DNA from: CAYSLA01 sp964431685
Lineage (GTDB): Bacteria > Armatimonadota > UBA5829
Direction: 5' to 3'
DNA length: 28,469 bases
Assembly (NCBI GenBank): GCA_964431685.1
Contig: CAYSLA010000029.1
Span: 1-28,469 of the forward strand
A program made the translations under genes and the position numbers. Positions 15,750 to 23,255 of the stretch are shown piece by piece (the stretch's first letter is position 1; each line of letters opens with the position of its first letter). The notes below the pieces were generated by a model. The model had not been told where the DNA came from. It was given only the letters and a program-made list of their open reading frames with translations, and did no database searches.

Positions 15750-16886
15750 CTATCTGGGATTGACTGGCGAGCCGTTTACCCGCTTCTCAAAGTGGAGGTG
15801 AGAGCCGGTGGAGTAACCGGTAGACCCGACGCTGGCAATGACCTCGCCTCGCTTCACAGACGCGCCGGAGCTCTTGTAGAGCTTGGAGCAGTGTCCGTAC
15901 AAAGTCGACACCCCGCCGCCGTGGTCGATGACAATAGTGTACCCGTAGGCGCCCTGCCAGCCAGACATGATTACTACTCCATCTGCTGCCGCACGGATCG
16001 GGGTGCCCGTCCGTGCCGATATGTCAATCCCGGTATGGAGTTTGTACACGCCAGTTATCGGGTGACGCCTGTAGCCGAATCCGGAGGTGATTCGCCCACT
16101 AACAGGAAGCCCCAGTGACCCGGTGAACGCCTTGGCCAGTCTGACTCGGCCTTTGGGTGTGCTTTGTATCCTTCTGATCTCGCGCTCTATGGCCCGGGAC
16201 TGGGCGACCAGCTCGTCGAGTGCCTTAAGATACAGATCCTTGCTTCGTTCTATCCGCTGGATCTGGTTTTCTCTTTCCTGAGCAAGCATTGCTATCTCGC
16301 TGCGCTGTGACAGGAGGCCAACTCTGAGAGCTTCGATCTCTCCGACGCGGTCGGCCTTGATCACTTTGTCTCTTTCGATTGCGGCCTTGTCCTTCTTTAT
16401 CTGCTCAATGAGCTCGGTGTCGGCTCGAAGGATTTGCTTGAGATAGTAGGCGCGTGTCAAGAAGCTCCACATATCCGTGGATCCTAGAAGCACGTTCAGG
16501 TAGTTGACGTCTTCGCCCTCGTAGATGTCCACCACCCGCATCGTTAGCAGATTCTGTCTTCGCTGCAACTGCCGCTCCGCGCGCTCAAGACGCCGCACCG
16601 TGACCGCCAGCTCCTGCTGAGCATTTGCCAGCCTTACCTGGTTCTGAGCCAGCTTTGTCTGGGTTGTGGCCAGACGTCTCTGAGTGTAGTAGAGCTGCTC
16701 GGCGACTGTGCGTTTCTGCCCCTCTTTGACGCGGATTTGTTGCTTGATCTTCTTGATCTCGTGTTCCACGACGCCGAGCTTGTTCTGCAGATTAGCCGTG
16801 CTCTTCGGCTTTGCCGCAAGCGACGCGGATGCCAGCACGGCCGCGGCCATTGTGAAGACTATGGTATATGCAAGATACTTGTTCAT
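15750..16886 (-). CDS. Exported coiled-coil M23 (LytM) peptidoglycan hydrolase, EnvC-like
   Basis: The 378-residue product has a signal peptide (hydrophobic run about 7-25, cleavage near SLA). A long coiled coil spans about 30-245 (heptads rich in Gln, Arg, Lys and Glu), followed by a C-terminal LytM/M23 domain. The zinc and catalytic residues are present: His284 and Asp288 in LHTGID, His332 in YGH, and His363/His365 in HLHFE. It should therefore be an active endopeptidase, unlike E. coli EnvC, whose LytM domain is degenerate and only activates amidases. It lies 46 bases after ftsX, the usual place for the hydrolase that FtsEX controls through its periplasmic coiled coil. A GGTGAAT site precedes the ATG. 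Confidence 0.92.
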   Translation of the reverse strand: MNKYLAYTIVFTMAAAVLASASLAAKPKSTANLQNKLGVVEHEIKKIKQQIRVKEGQKRTVAEQLYYTQRRLATTQTKLAQNQVRLANAQQELAVTVRRLERAERQLQRRQNLLTMRVVDIYEGEDVNYLNVLLGSTDMWSFLTRAYYLKQILRADTELIEQIKKDKAAIERDKVIKADRVGEIEALRVGLLSQRSEIAMLAQERENQIQRIERSKDLYLKALDELVAQSRAIEREIRRIQSTPKGRVRLAKAFTGSLGLPVSGRITSGFGYRRHPITGVYKLHTGIDISARTGTPIRAAADGVVIMSGWQGAYGYTIVIDHGGGVSTLYGHCSKLYKSSGASVKRGEVIASVGSTGYSTGSHLHFEKRVNGSPVNPR

Positions 16887-16932
16887 ATTAATTCACCAGC
16901 AGGAGTCGTCACTCTTATCGGTTGCTGCAATG

Positions 16933-17814
16933 CTATTCGTCACGCAGGAATCTTCGTATTGACAGCAAACTGCCTGCTGCCCCTATGAGCCCTCCCGTGA
17001 GCACCAGTCCTATGGCGAGATCCAGTGGCGCTACGTTGCTGGAGACGTGTCCCAGCATTGTCAGGATCTTGCGAGCAGTGTGGCCCATATAGATGCTCCC
17101 AGCCCTCAGGAGCAGCCAGGCCACGATTGCACCGGTCACGCCGAAGACGATGCCTTCAATCACCAGTGGAATACGTATGAACTGATCGGTAGCTCCGACC
17201 AATTGCATAATACGTATCTCACGGCGGCGCGCATAGAGCGTCAGCCGGATCGCATTGCTGATTATGAACGCGGTGGTGATGAGAAGAAGCAGTACGCCAA
17301 TGGTGCTTACCGCTCTTACCACTTTGGCCACCGCCATAACTCGCATTGCGGTCTTCCGGCCCTCCAGCACGCCGTCGACTTTGTTCATCTGCCGTATGCT
17401 GCTGGCGATGATAGTAATTCGTTCGGGATTTGTGATCTTAACATCGAGGCCGTAGGGCAGGACGTTCAGCGGCAGACCGGCGGATTCGATGTTGGGGTGC
17501 TTGCGTTTGAACTCAGCCCATTCTTTGTCTCTCGAGCGAATCTCGACCTCACCCACTCCGTTTATGCCGGATATCTTCTCTGAGAGCTTGGTCGCGTCCT
17601 CGTACGAAGCGTCTCTTGTCATGAATACGGCGATCTGAAACCGTTTGATCTGGGAGGCGGCGAAGTTGTTGGCGCCAAGCGCGGCCAGCACAAACGCTCC
17701 AAGCACCGCCAGGGACAATGCAATGGTTGAAATCGATGCATACGCCATGACGCCGTTTCGCTTTATGCCGGTGAATGCTTCTTGAACGAGGTATTCAGCG
17801 CTTCTAAAGTTCAC
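16933..17814 (-). CDS. ftsX: Cell division permease-like protein FtsX
   Basis: FtsX is the membrane half of the FtsEX complex, which couples ATP hydrolysis to peptidoglycan hydrolase activation at division. The product is about 293 residues. One transmembrane segment lies near residues 21-45. An extracytoplasmic domain follows (about 50-150, with FQIAVFMTRDAS and EIRSRDKEWAEF). Three more membrane segments lie in the C-terminal half, along with the typical ARRREIRIMQLVGATDQFIRIPLVIEG motif. I use GTG 17814, which overlaps the end of ftsE by 11 bases. The frame stays open to 17877, but that would put 21 extra residues before the conserved RSAEYLVQEAF start. Confidence 0.93.
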   Translation of the reverse strand: MNFRSAEYLVQEAFTGIKRNGVMAYASISTIALSLAVLGAFVLAALGANNFAASQIKRFQIAVFMTRDASYEDATKLSEKISGINGVGEVEIRSRDKEWAEFKRKHPNIESAGLPLNVLPYGLDVKITNPERITIIASSIRQMNKVDGVLEGRKTAMRVMAVAKVVRAVSTIGVLLLLITTAFIISNAIRLTLYARRREIRIMQLVGATDQFIRIPLVIEGIVFGVTGAIVAWLLLRAGSIYMGHTARKILTMLGHVSSNVAPLDLAIGLVLTGGLIGAAGSLLSIRRFLRDE

Positions 17815-18493
17815 AGTTCTGGTAGCCGCCCCTGTTTTCGTCCCGAACGATGTACCCAGCCTCAATCTGGATAACACGTTTCTTCATTCTGTCGACCATG
17901 TGGGCGTCATGTGTCGCGACGAGTGTGGTTGTGCCCCTGACGTTGATGCGGTCCAGGAGCTGCATGATCTCCCACGACGTGTCTGGGTCCAGGTTACCTG
18001 TAGGCTCGTCTGCGACCAACACGGTGGGGTGGTTTATGATGGCTCTGGCAATAGCCGCCCGCTGCTGCTCACCACCTGACATGTGGTGTGGGAACGCGTC
18101 GCAGCGGTGGGTGAGTGCCACAAGTTCCAGCACTTCTGCTATGCGCTTTCTTATATCGCGCGGGTGCGCACCAATGGCCCGGAGCGTGAATGCCATGTTT
18201 TCCCAGACGTTCTTCTCCGGCAGGAGCTTGAAATCCTGAAAGACTATTCCCAGTTTGCGCCTGAGATAGGGCACAGCCGAGGGCTTCAACATCGTCACGT
18301 CATCGCCTTCAACCACAACTGTTCCGTCAGTGGGAGTCACATCCCGGTACAGGAGCTTGAGCAGTGTGGATTTTCCGCTTCCGGTGGCGCCTACTATGAA
18401 TGCGAAATCACCCTTACAGACTGTCAGGCTGACTCCGTTAAGGGCTCGCACACCGCTGGGATACTCTACTGAGACGTTCTCAAGATGTATCAA
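17804..18493 (-). CDS. ftsE: Cell division ATP-binding protein FtsE
   Basis: FtsE is the ABC ATPase partner of FtsX. The 229-residue product has Walker A GATGSGKST (35-43), the Q-loop FQDFKLLPEKNVWENM, the ABC signature SGGEQQR, Walker B VLVADEPTGNLD and the switch His in ATHDAHMVD. I place the start at TTG 18493: GGGGA lies about 9 bases upstream, family members begin at IHLENV-like sequence, and the -10 of the likely promoter at 18551-18556 lies downstream of the alternative ATG at 18580. The last codons overlap ftsX, so the two are translationally coupled. Confidence 0.93.
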   Translation of the reverse strand: MIHLENVSVEYPSGVRALNGVSLTVCKGDFAFIVGATGSGKSTLLKLLYRDVTPTDGTVVVEGDDVTMLKPSAVPYLRRKLGIVFQDFKLLPEKNVWENMAFTLRAIGAHPRDIRKRIAEVLELVALTHRCDAFPHHMSGGEQQRAAIARAIINHPTVLVADEPTGNLDPDTSWEIMQLLDRINVRGTTTLVATHDAHMVDRMKKRVIQIEAGYIVRDENRGGYQNCEL

Positions 18494-18550
18494 TGCACAC
18501 AGGTCCCCGGATTTCAGGCGGCCTACCCTTGGTCCGCGCTCGTATAGGTG

Positions 18551-18580
18551 ATTATACCCTGCGAAGCGGGGTTGGCGCAA
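18551..18580 (-). promoter_or_regulatory. Promoter for the ftsE-ftsX-M23 operon
   Basis: On the minus strand, TTGCGC (18580-18575) and TATAAT (18556-18551) are 18 bases apart. Transcription would start near 18544, about 50 bases before TTG 18493 and back-to-back with the hppA promoter. Confidence 0.6.
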
Positions 18581-18602
18581 CTTCTCCGATCGCCGGGCGC
18601 GG

Positions 18603-18631
18603 TTGACACGTCCGTGTGCTTTTCCTATAAT
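18603..18631 (+). promoter_or_regulatory. Perfect-consensus promoter for hppA
   Basis: TTGACA (18603-18608) and TATAAT (18626-18631), both exact consensus, are 17 bases apart. This predicts strong constitutive transcription with a leader of about 128 bases before hppA. I see no clear regulatory hairpin in that leader. Confidence 0.85.
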
Positions 18632-18765
18632 AGCTTGGCCGCGGCAGGCGATAGCTTGCCGTCCGGTTGTTAGGAACTACTGTTGATCGTGCTGCTTCTC
18701 AGAACTGAGCTAGAAGCGGCACTTTGTTTGTGTGTCACTTTATGCAAAAGGGGGATATCAAACCA

Positions 18766-21177
18766 ATGCAAAGCGAGTCTCAGACTCAAAGAAAGCTCAG
18801 CAGAGTGCTGTATGCCTTGATGGCCGCACTTCTGCTGTGCGTCGTGCTGCCGAGTGCGGCACTTGCCAGCGAGGCCATCACGCTTCCAGTGTTCGAGGAT
18901 CTGGACATAATGTGGCCGTCGGTGTTGCTGGTCTTCATCTGTGCCATCGTCGGTCTGATCTTTGGGCTGATGTGGTACAGATCGATCAACAAGGAAAACC
19001 CAGGCTCCAAGGGTATGGTTGGCGTAGCCCACGCAGTTCAGGAAGGCGCTCTGGCCTATCTGAAGAAGCAGATCGCCACAATGGTCGTATTCGTCATAAT
19101 CATCGCAATTGGCCTGATCTTCTTGTACAAGAACGTGGAAGGATTCCAGGAAGTGGACCGCGTATTCGGTGTGATTCCGATCTACGTGGGCGTGAGTATT
19201 GCGTTCATCCTCGGCGTGGCGGCCTCTTACATGGCCGGTTTCATCGGAATGATGATGGCGGTCCGAGCCAATGTCCGTGTGGCGAATGCCGCTCTCACCA
19301 GCTTCAAACACGCTCTCTACATCGCATTTCGCGCCGGCGGCGTGTCGGGAATGGCGACCGTTGGCCTCGGGCTCCTGGGTGCGTGTCTTGTGTTCTTCCT
19401 GTTTGGCAACGAGTCTATGAAGGTTCTGATCGGCTTTGGTTTTGGTGGATGTCTGGCCGCTCTCTTTATGAGGATTGGCGGCGGTATCTATACCAAGGCT
19501 GCGGACGTGGGCGCCGACCTGGTTGGCAAAGTGGAGCAGGGGATTCCCGAGGATGATCCGCGAAACGCTGCTACGATTGCCGACAACGTTGGCGACAACG
19601 TCGGTGACTGTGCCGGTATGGCCGCGGACGTGTTCGAGAGCTATGAGGTCACCCTGGTAGCGGCGATCATTCTTGGAGCAGCCGCTTCCACATACCTGGG
19701 TCTCGGCGCCGCAGGACTTGCTCTTGTCGTCTATCCGCTGCTCATCAGAGCGGTTGGTGTCATCGCTTCTATCATCGGCATATACTCCGTGAAGGGCAGG
19801 GACGACATAGACATGAACCCTATGAAGCCGATCAGTTTCGGTTTCTGGATGTCCGCTGCTCTCGCCACTATCGGGTTCTTCGGCATTTCCTACTACATCT
19901 TCGACATTAAGGTGCCTATCGCCGGGTTTGAATGGTGGAGATTTGCCTGTGCAAACCTCTCCGGTATCATCCTTGCTCTGGTAATCGAGAAGCTTACCGA
20001 CCATTTCACCGCAGTCGAGAAAGGGCCGGTCACGGAGTGCGCGAAGTCGGCCAAGACCGGGCCTGCGACCATCATCCTCTCCGGTTTTGCGTCTGGACTT
20101 GAGTCAAGCGTCTGGAGCATAGTCGCCATCTGCGGTAGCGTTCTCGCGGCGATGTTGCTCTTCCACGGTGACCCCTCGATGTCCGCATACGGAGTTGCTC
20201 TTGCCGGTCTTGGACTGCTGACCACTACGGGCTTCATGCTCGCTATGGACACATACGGACCGATCTCAGACAACGCCAATGGCATCTTCGAGATGTCCGG
20301 TGCACTCAAGGACCTCGGCGAGGATTCCAACGCTCATAAGATCGTCGCCAAGCTCGACGCCGTCGGCAACACTACCAAGGCTCTCACCAAGGGTCTTGCC
20401 ATTGCGACCGCGGTCATTGCAGCGACAGCTCTGTTCCGCTCATATATGGCAGATGTCGATCTGCTTGAGATAGGCATCCGTATCGACTGGACCAACGTGT
20501 TCGTCGGTCTGCTGATCGGTGGCGCGGTTCCGTTCCTGTTCTGTTCGTTCGCGATCAATGCGGTCAGCCGCGCGGCGTTCCAGCTTGTTGAGGAAGTGCG
20601 CCGGCAGTTCCGCGAGATCAAGGGCATCATGGACTACGACCCCCGGAGCGGATCCGACGAAGGCAAACCCGACTATCAGAGGTGCGTTGAGATATCAACC
20701 AGCGCGGCTCAGAAAGAGCTCCTGAGCCCGGCTGTTCTCGCTGTGGCTGCTCCGATACTTGTCGGTTTTGGCCTTGGATACGGCGATATGAACGGTGCCG
20801 CGGCGCTCGGCGGATTCTTGGCCGGCGCGATTCTCTCCGGTCAGTTGATGGCTGTTCTTCTCTCCAACGCGGGCGGTCTGTGGGACAACGCTAAGAAGAA
20901 GATTGAGGATGGGATGTTCGGCGGCAAAGGTACTCCCGAGCACAAGGCTGCGGTTGTTGGCGATACCGTTGGTGACCCGTTCAAGGACACCGCTGGTCCG
21001 GCACTGAACCCGCTGATCAAGGTTATGAACCTGGTCGCGATTCTGGCCGCACCCATTGCCATCCAGCCGATGTCGGTTGGAGTCCGTACCGCCATCGTGG
21101 TAGTTGCCGCTCTCGCACTGGTCGGCGCCACGCTGTGGAGCAAACGCGGAGGCATCGGAGCCGAAGACGCAAAGTAG
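18766..21177 (+). CDS. hppA: Membrane-bound K+-independent H+-translocating pyrophosphatase
   Basis: This ion pump hydrolyses pyrophosphate and moves protons across the cytoplasmic membrane, recycling biosynthetic PPi. The 803-residue product has about 16 hydrophobic segments and the PPi-binding motif DVGADLVGKVE (247-257) followed by EDDPRNAATIADNVGDNVGD. It also has the C-terminal loop GDTVGDPFKDTAGPALNPL. The motif GNTTKALTKG (Lys538) carries Lys and Thr at the positions that in characterised enzymes mark the K+-independent proton-pumping class; the K+-dependent class has Ala there. An extra N-terminal hydrophobic stretch (about 10-34, ending ALAS) looks like a signal peptide or added membrane segment. 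AAGGGGGA before ATG 18766 decides the start over an ATG at 18724. Confidence 0.96.
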   Translation: MQSESQTQRKLSRVLYALMAALLLCVVLPSAALASEAITLPVFEDLDIMWPSVLLVFICAIVGLIFGLMWYRSINKENPGSKGMVGVAHAVQEGALAYLKKQIATMVVFVIIIAIGLIFLYKNVEGFQEVDRVFGVIPIYVGVSIAFILGVAASYMAGFIGMMMAVRANVRVANAALTSFKHALYIAFRAGGVSGMATVGLGLLGACLVFFLFGNESMKVLIGFGFGGCLAALFMRIGGGIYTKAADVGADLVGKVEQGIPEDDPRNAATIADNVGDNVGDCAGMAADVFESYEVTLVAAIILGAAASTYLGLGAAGLALVVYPLLIRAVGVIASIIGIYSVKGRDDIDMNPMKPISFGFWMSAALATIGFFGISYYIFDIKVPIAGFEWWRFACANLSGIILALVIEKLTDHFTAVEKGPVTECAKSAKTGPATIILSGFASGLESSVWSIVAICGSVLAAMLLFHGDPSMSAYGVALAGLGLLTTTGFMLAMDTYGPISDNANGIFEMSGALKDLGEDSNAHKIVAKLDAVGNTTKALTKGLAIATAVIAATALFRSYMADVDLLEIGIRIDWTNVFVGLLIGGAVPFLFCSFAINAVSRAAFQLVEEVRRQFREIKGIMDYDPRSGSDEGKPDYQRCVEISTSAAQKELLSPAVLAVAAPILVGFGLGYGDMNGAAALGGFLAGAILSGQLMAVLLSNAGGLWDNAKKKIEDGMFGGKGTPEHKAAVVGDTVGDPFKDTAGPALNPLIKVMNLVAILAAPIAIQPMSVGVRTAIVVVAALALVGATLWSKRGGIGAEDAK

Positions 21178-21200
21178 CTCTTTGATCGACATACGTAAGG

Positions 21201-21235
21201 CACAGCGGCCCGGGCGTTTCGTCCGGGCCGCTGTG
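21201..21235 (+). terminator. GC-rich hairpin after hppA, probable terminator
   Basis: CACAGCGGCCCGG (21201-21213) and CCGGGCCGCTGTG (21223-21235) form a perfect 13-bp stem 23 bases after the stop codon. No T-run follows, so it may act as a Rho-assisted terminator or a 3' end stabiliser. Confidence 0.6.
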
Positions 21236-21268
21236 ACGTGTGCGGGGCTGGTCGGAGCTCTCCGACGA

Positions 21269-21298
21269 TTGACCGTCTGGCCCCCTCGCAGGTATAAT
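21269..21298 (+). promoter_or_regulatory. Promoter for hisG
   Basis: TTGACC (21269-21274) and TATAAT (21293-21298) are separated by 18 bases. The predicted transcript starts near 21305, about 118 bases before hisG, and would include the repeat at 21319-21387. Confidence 0.65.
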
Positions 21299-21318
21299 GA
21301 ACACCGATTCTGCCACAC

Positions 21319-21387
21319 TGTCATTCCGAAACGCAAGTCGAAGAATCTCGGCGGACTGGAGATTCCTCGCGCTGCTCGCAAATGACA
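21319..21387. repeat. Small MITE-like repeat in the hisG leader
   Basis: TGTCATT (21319-21325) and AATGACA (21381-21387) are perfect terminal inverted repeats of a 69-bp segment. An inner pair GAATCTC/GAGATTC is separated by nine bases. The pattern TGTCATTCC...GAATCTC...GAGATTCCTCGC...AATGACA is a familiar form of non-coding intergenic repeat in many bacterial genomes. Confidence 0.65.
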
Positions 21388-21422
21388 CTAATGGTCTGGA
21401 CTAGATTGTTGAGGTATGTAGT

Positions 21423-22292
21423 TTGGTTCTCAAGGTAGCTCTGCCGAAAGGCAGCCTTCAGGAGGCGACTTTCGGGCTCTTTAAGAAGGCCGGGTTCGAC
21501 TTTCGCCTGAGTGCAAGATCATATCATCCCAGCGTGGATGATCCTGAGCTGGAGGCAACTCTTCTACGCGCTCAGGAGATTCCGCGGTACGTGGAGGCCG
21601 GGGTGCTTGATATGGGCATCACCGGTTTTGACAACGTGTGCGAGTGCGAGGCGGACGTTCACGAGGTCTGTGAAATGCGATACTCCAAGGCCACGACCAG
21701 ACCCTACAAATGGGTGCTGGCCGTTCCCAAGGGCTCCGGCATCCGCGGCCCCAGGGACCTTGAAGGCAAGCGCATAGCAACCGAGCTCGTAAACGTGACT
21801 AAGAGATATCTTGAGAGCAACGGTGTGTCTGCGCACGTCGAGTTCTCGTGGGGGGCTACTGAAGTCAAGGTCCCAGATCTGGTGGATGCTATAGTCGAAG
21901 GCACCGAGACCGGCAGCACACTTCACGCGCACGGGCTGGAGATCGTCGACACCCTGTTGGAGTCCACAACAAGATTGATTGCCAACAAGATTTCGTGGGA
22001 GGATTGCTGGAAGCGGCAGAAGATCGAGAATATCGCTATGCTGTTGCAGGCCGCTCTGAATGCGGATGGTCTTGTCGGTCTCAAAATGAACGTTCCGAGA
22101 GACGTGCTCAATGAGGTATTAGGCGAACTGCCTTCCCTAAAACAGCCGACCCTGTCTCCGCTTGCGGACGAGAACTGGGTTGCGGCCGAGATAATCGTCG
22201 AGGAGAAGACCGTTCGAGAGCTTATTCCAAGGCTCAAGCGAGCGGGTGCGTCCGGGATAGTCGAGTATCCGCTTAACAAAGTGATCTACTAG
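21423..22292 (+). CDS. hisG: ATP phosphoribosyltransferase, long form
   Basis: HisG joins ATP and PRPP in the first, feedback-controlled step of histidine biosynthesis. The 289-residue product has the catalytic PBP-like domains (LPKGSLQEAT, DMGITGFDN, KRIATELVNVTKRY) and the PRPP site region EGTETGSTLHAHGL. A C-terminal ACT-like regulatory domain follows (about 215-289, ending RAGASGIVEYPLNKVIY). It is therefore the self-sufficient long form that needs no HisZ and is usually inhibited by histidine. TTG 21423 is preceded by GAGG (21411-21414). No other his genes lie nearby. Its stop codon TAG falls within the first copy of the hairpin repeat that follows. Confidence 0.96.
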   Translation: MVLKVALPKGSLQEATFGLFKKAGFDFRLSARSYHPSVDDPELEATLLRAQEIPRYVEAGVLDMGITGFDNVCECEADVHEVCEMRYSKATTRPYKWVLAVPKGSGIRGPRDLEGKRIATELVNVTKRYLESNGVSAHVEFSWGATEVKVPDLVDAIVEGTETGSTLHAHGLEIVDTLLESTTRLIANKISWEDCWKRQKIENIAMLLQAALNADGLVGLKMNVPRDVLNEVLGELPSLKQPTLSPLADENWVAAEIIVEEKTVRELIPRLKRAGASGIVEYPLNKVIY

Positions 22293-22364
22293 CTTCGGGA
22301 CGACGAACGGTCCCGAAGCATATCAGCGGATGAACCCGGTGTATCGGGAACTTGTTCCCGATAC
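22288..22364. repeat. Hairpin repeat, copy 1
   Basis: This 77-base unit matches 22493-22569 at all but three positions. It holds two perfect hairpins: GCTTCGGGAC/GTCCCGAAGC (22292-22301 and 22310-22319) and GTATCGGGAA/TTCCCGATAC (22341-22350 and 22355-22364). Copy 1 begins at the last codons of hisG and runs into the assembly gap. Confidence 0.8.
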
Positions 22365-22464
22365 NNNNNNNNNNNNNNNNNNNNNNNNNNNNNNNNNNNN
22401 NNNNNNNNNNNNNNNNNNNNNNNNNNNNNNNNNNNNNNNNNNNNNNNNNNNNNNNNNNNNNNNN
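22365..22464. other. Assembly gap of exactly 100 N
   Basis: One hundred consecutive N, the conventional placeholder for a gap of unknown size. It falls inside the tandem hairpin repeat, which is probably why assembly broke there. The true length and content are unknown. Confidence 0.98.
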
Positions 22465-22492
22465 CTGAATGAATCTGAAATCCCGAAACAAC

Positions 22493-22601
22493 ACTAGCTT
22501 CGGGACGAGGAACAGTCCCGAAGCATATCAGCGGATGAACCCGGTGTATCGGAAACTTGTTCCCGATACGTGATCAGGTTTCGGGAATAAATTCCCGAAA
22601 C
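22493..22601. repeat. Hairpin repeat, copy 2, with a third hairpin
   Basis: Copy 2 of the 77-base unit occupies 22493-22569. Two of its three changes lie in the first loop; the third puts a mismatch in the second stem. A third hairpin follows: GTTTCGGGAAT (22578-22588) against ATTCCCGAAAC (22591-22601). The sequence after the gap (AAATCCCGAAAC, near 22480) looks like the right arm of the same third hairpin from copy 1. The remaining bases to ruvA (22602-22649) show only the ruvA ribosome site. Confidence 0.8.
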
Positions 22602-22649
22602 ACCAACACCATCCTTTATCGTTTCTTGCAGCAAGGTGATTGACTACTC

Positions 22650-23252
22650 TTGATAGCCCATCTGAACGGCGAGTTGACTCATATCGGGGCGGACCACGTC
22701 GTGATCGACGTTGGCGGGGTTGGCTACAAGGTCTTTGTGCCGCTGGCCGTATCCGCGTCTCTTCCGAAACCCGGAAACAATATCCGTCTCTTGATCACGA
22801 CTATAGTAAGAGAGGACTCCTTTTCGCTGTACGGTTTTCGAGAGGAGTCCGAGCAGACCATTTTCGAGTGGCTGCTTGCGGTGAGTGGCGTGGGTCCTAA
22901 GGCCGCAATGAACATCCTGGGCACTTTGAGCGTCAACGATATTGTGGGGGCCGTCTCGCGCGACGTTCCTCAGGAACTCAGTCGCGTCCAGGGCATAGGG
23001 ATCAAGACTGCTCAGAGGATAGTCATTGACCTAAGGGAAAAGGTGACGACCCTTGTCTGGGCACAGGCGGGCGAAAGAGCCGCTTCGCCAACAGCGAGAG
23101 CGTTGGACGATGCGGTTGAGGGACTCGTGGCCCTGGGCTACAGTCGCAATGATGCTCGCAGCGCGGCAGACGAGGCACTCAGGTCTTTGGGTGGCGAGGC
23201 AGAGTCGGGCGAGGTCGTGCGGGCCGCACTGAAGTTGCTTTCTAAAGGATAG
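22650..23252 (+). CDS. ruvA: Holliday junction branch migration protein RuvA
   Basis: RuvA is the tetrameric DNA-binding part of the RuvAB branch-migration motor. The 200-residue product has the N-terminal OB fold (IAHLNGELTHIGADHVVIDVGGVGYKV and the YGFREESEQ segment). Two helix-hairpin-helix motifs follow (LLAVSGVGPKAAMNIL and LSRVQGIGIKTAQRIV), then the C-terminal domain III that contacts RuvB (LVALGYSRNDARSAADEAL). TTG 22650 is preceded by AAGGTGA about 10 bases upstream. ruvB starts three bases after its stop. ruvC is not in the window. Confidence 0.97.
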   Translation: MIAHLNGELTHIGADHVVIDVGGVGYKVFVPLAVSASLPKPGNNIRLLITTIVREDSFSLYGFREESEQTIFEWLLAVSGVGPKAAMNILGTLSVNDIVGAVSRDVPQELSRVQGIGIKTAQRIVIDLREKVTTLVWAQAGERAASPTARALDDAVEGLVALGYSRNDARSAADEALRSLGGEAESGEVVRAALKLLSKG

Positions 23253-23255
23253 TCG

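Noticed and set aside
18632..18765. Riboswitch in the hppA leader
   Set aside because: No known conserved core or terminator/antiterminator pair is visible; it is probably a plain leader.
18670..20004. A 444-codon open frame on the minus strand opposite hppA
   Set aside because: It mirrors the hppA reading frame, is rich in His, Asp and Gln as expected from an antisense shadow, and has no ribosome site or family match.
21201..21235. Bidirectional terminator or attenuator for hisG
   Set aside because: The hisG promoter lies downstream of this hairpin, so it can only affect the hppA transcript.
22288..22601. CRISPR array at the repeats around the gap
   Set aside because: The units are 77 bases with internal hairpins, with no short regular repeats or spacers and no cas genes nearby.
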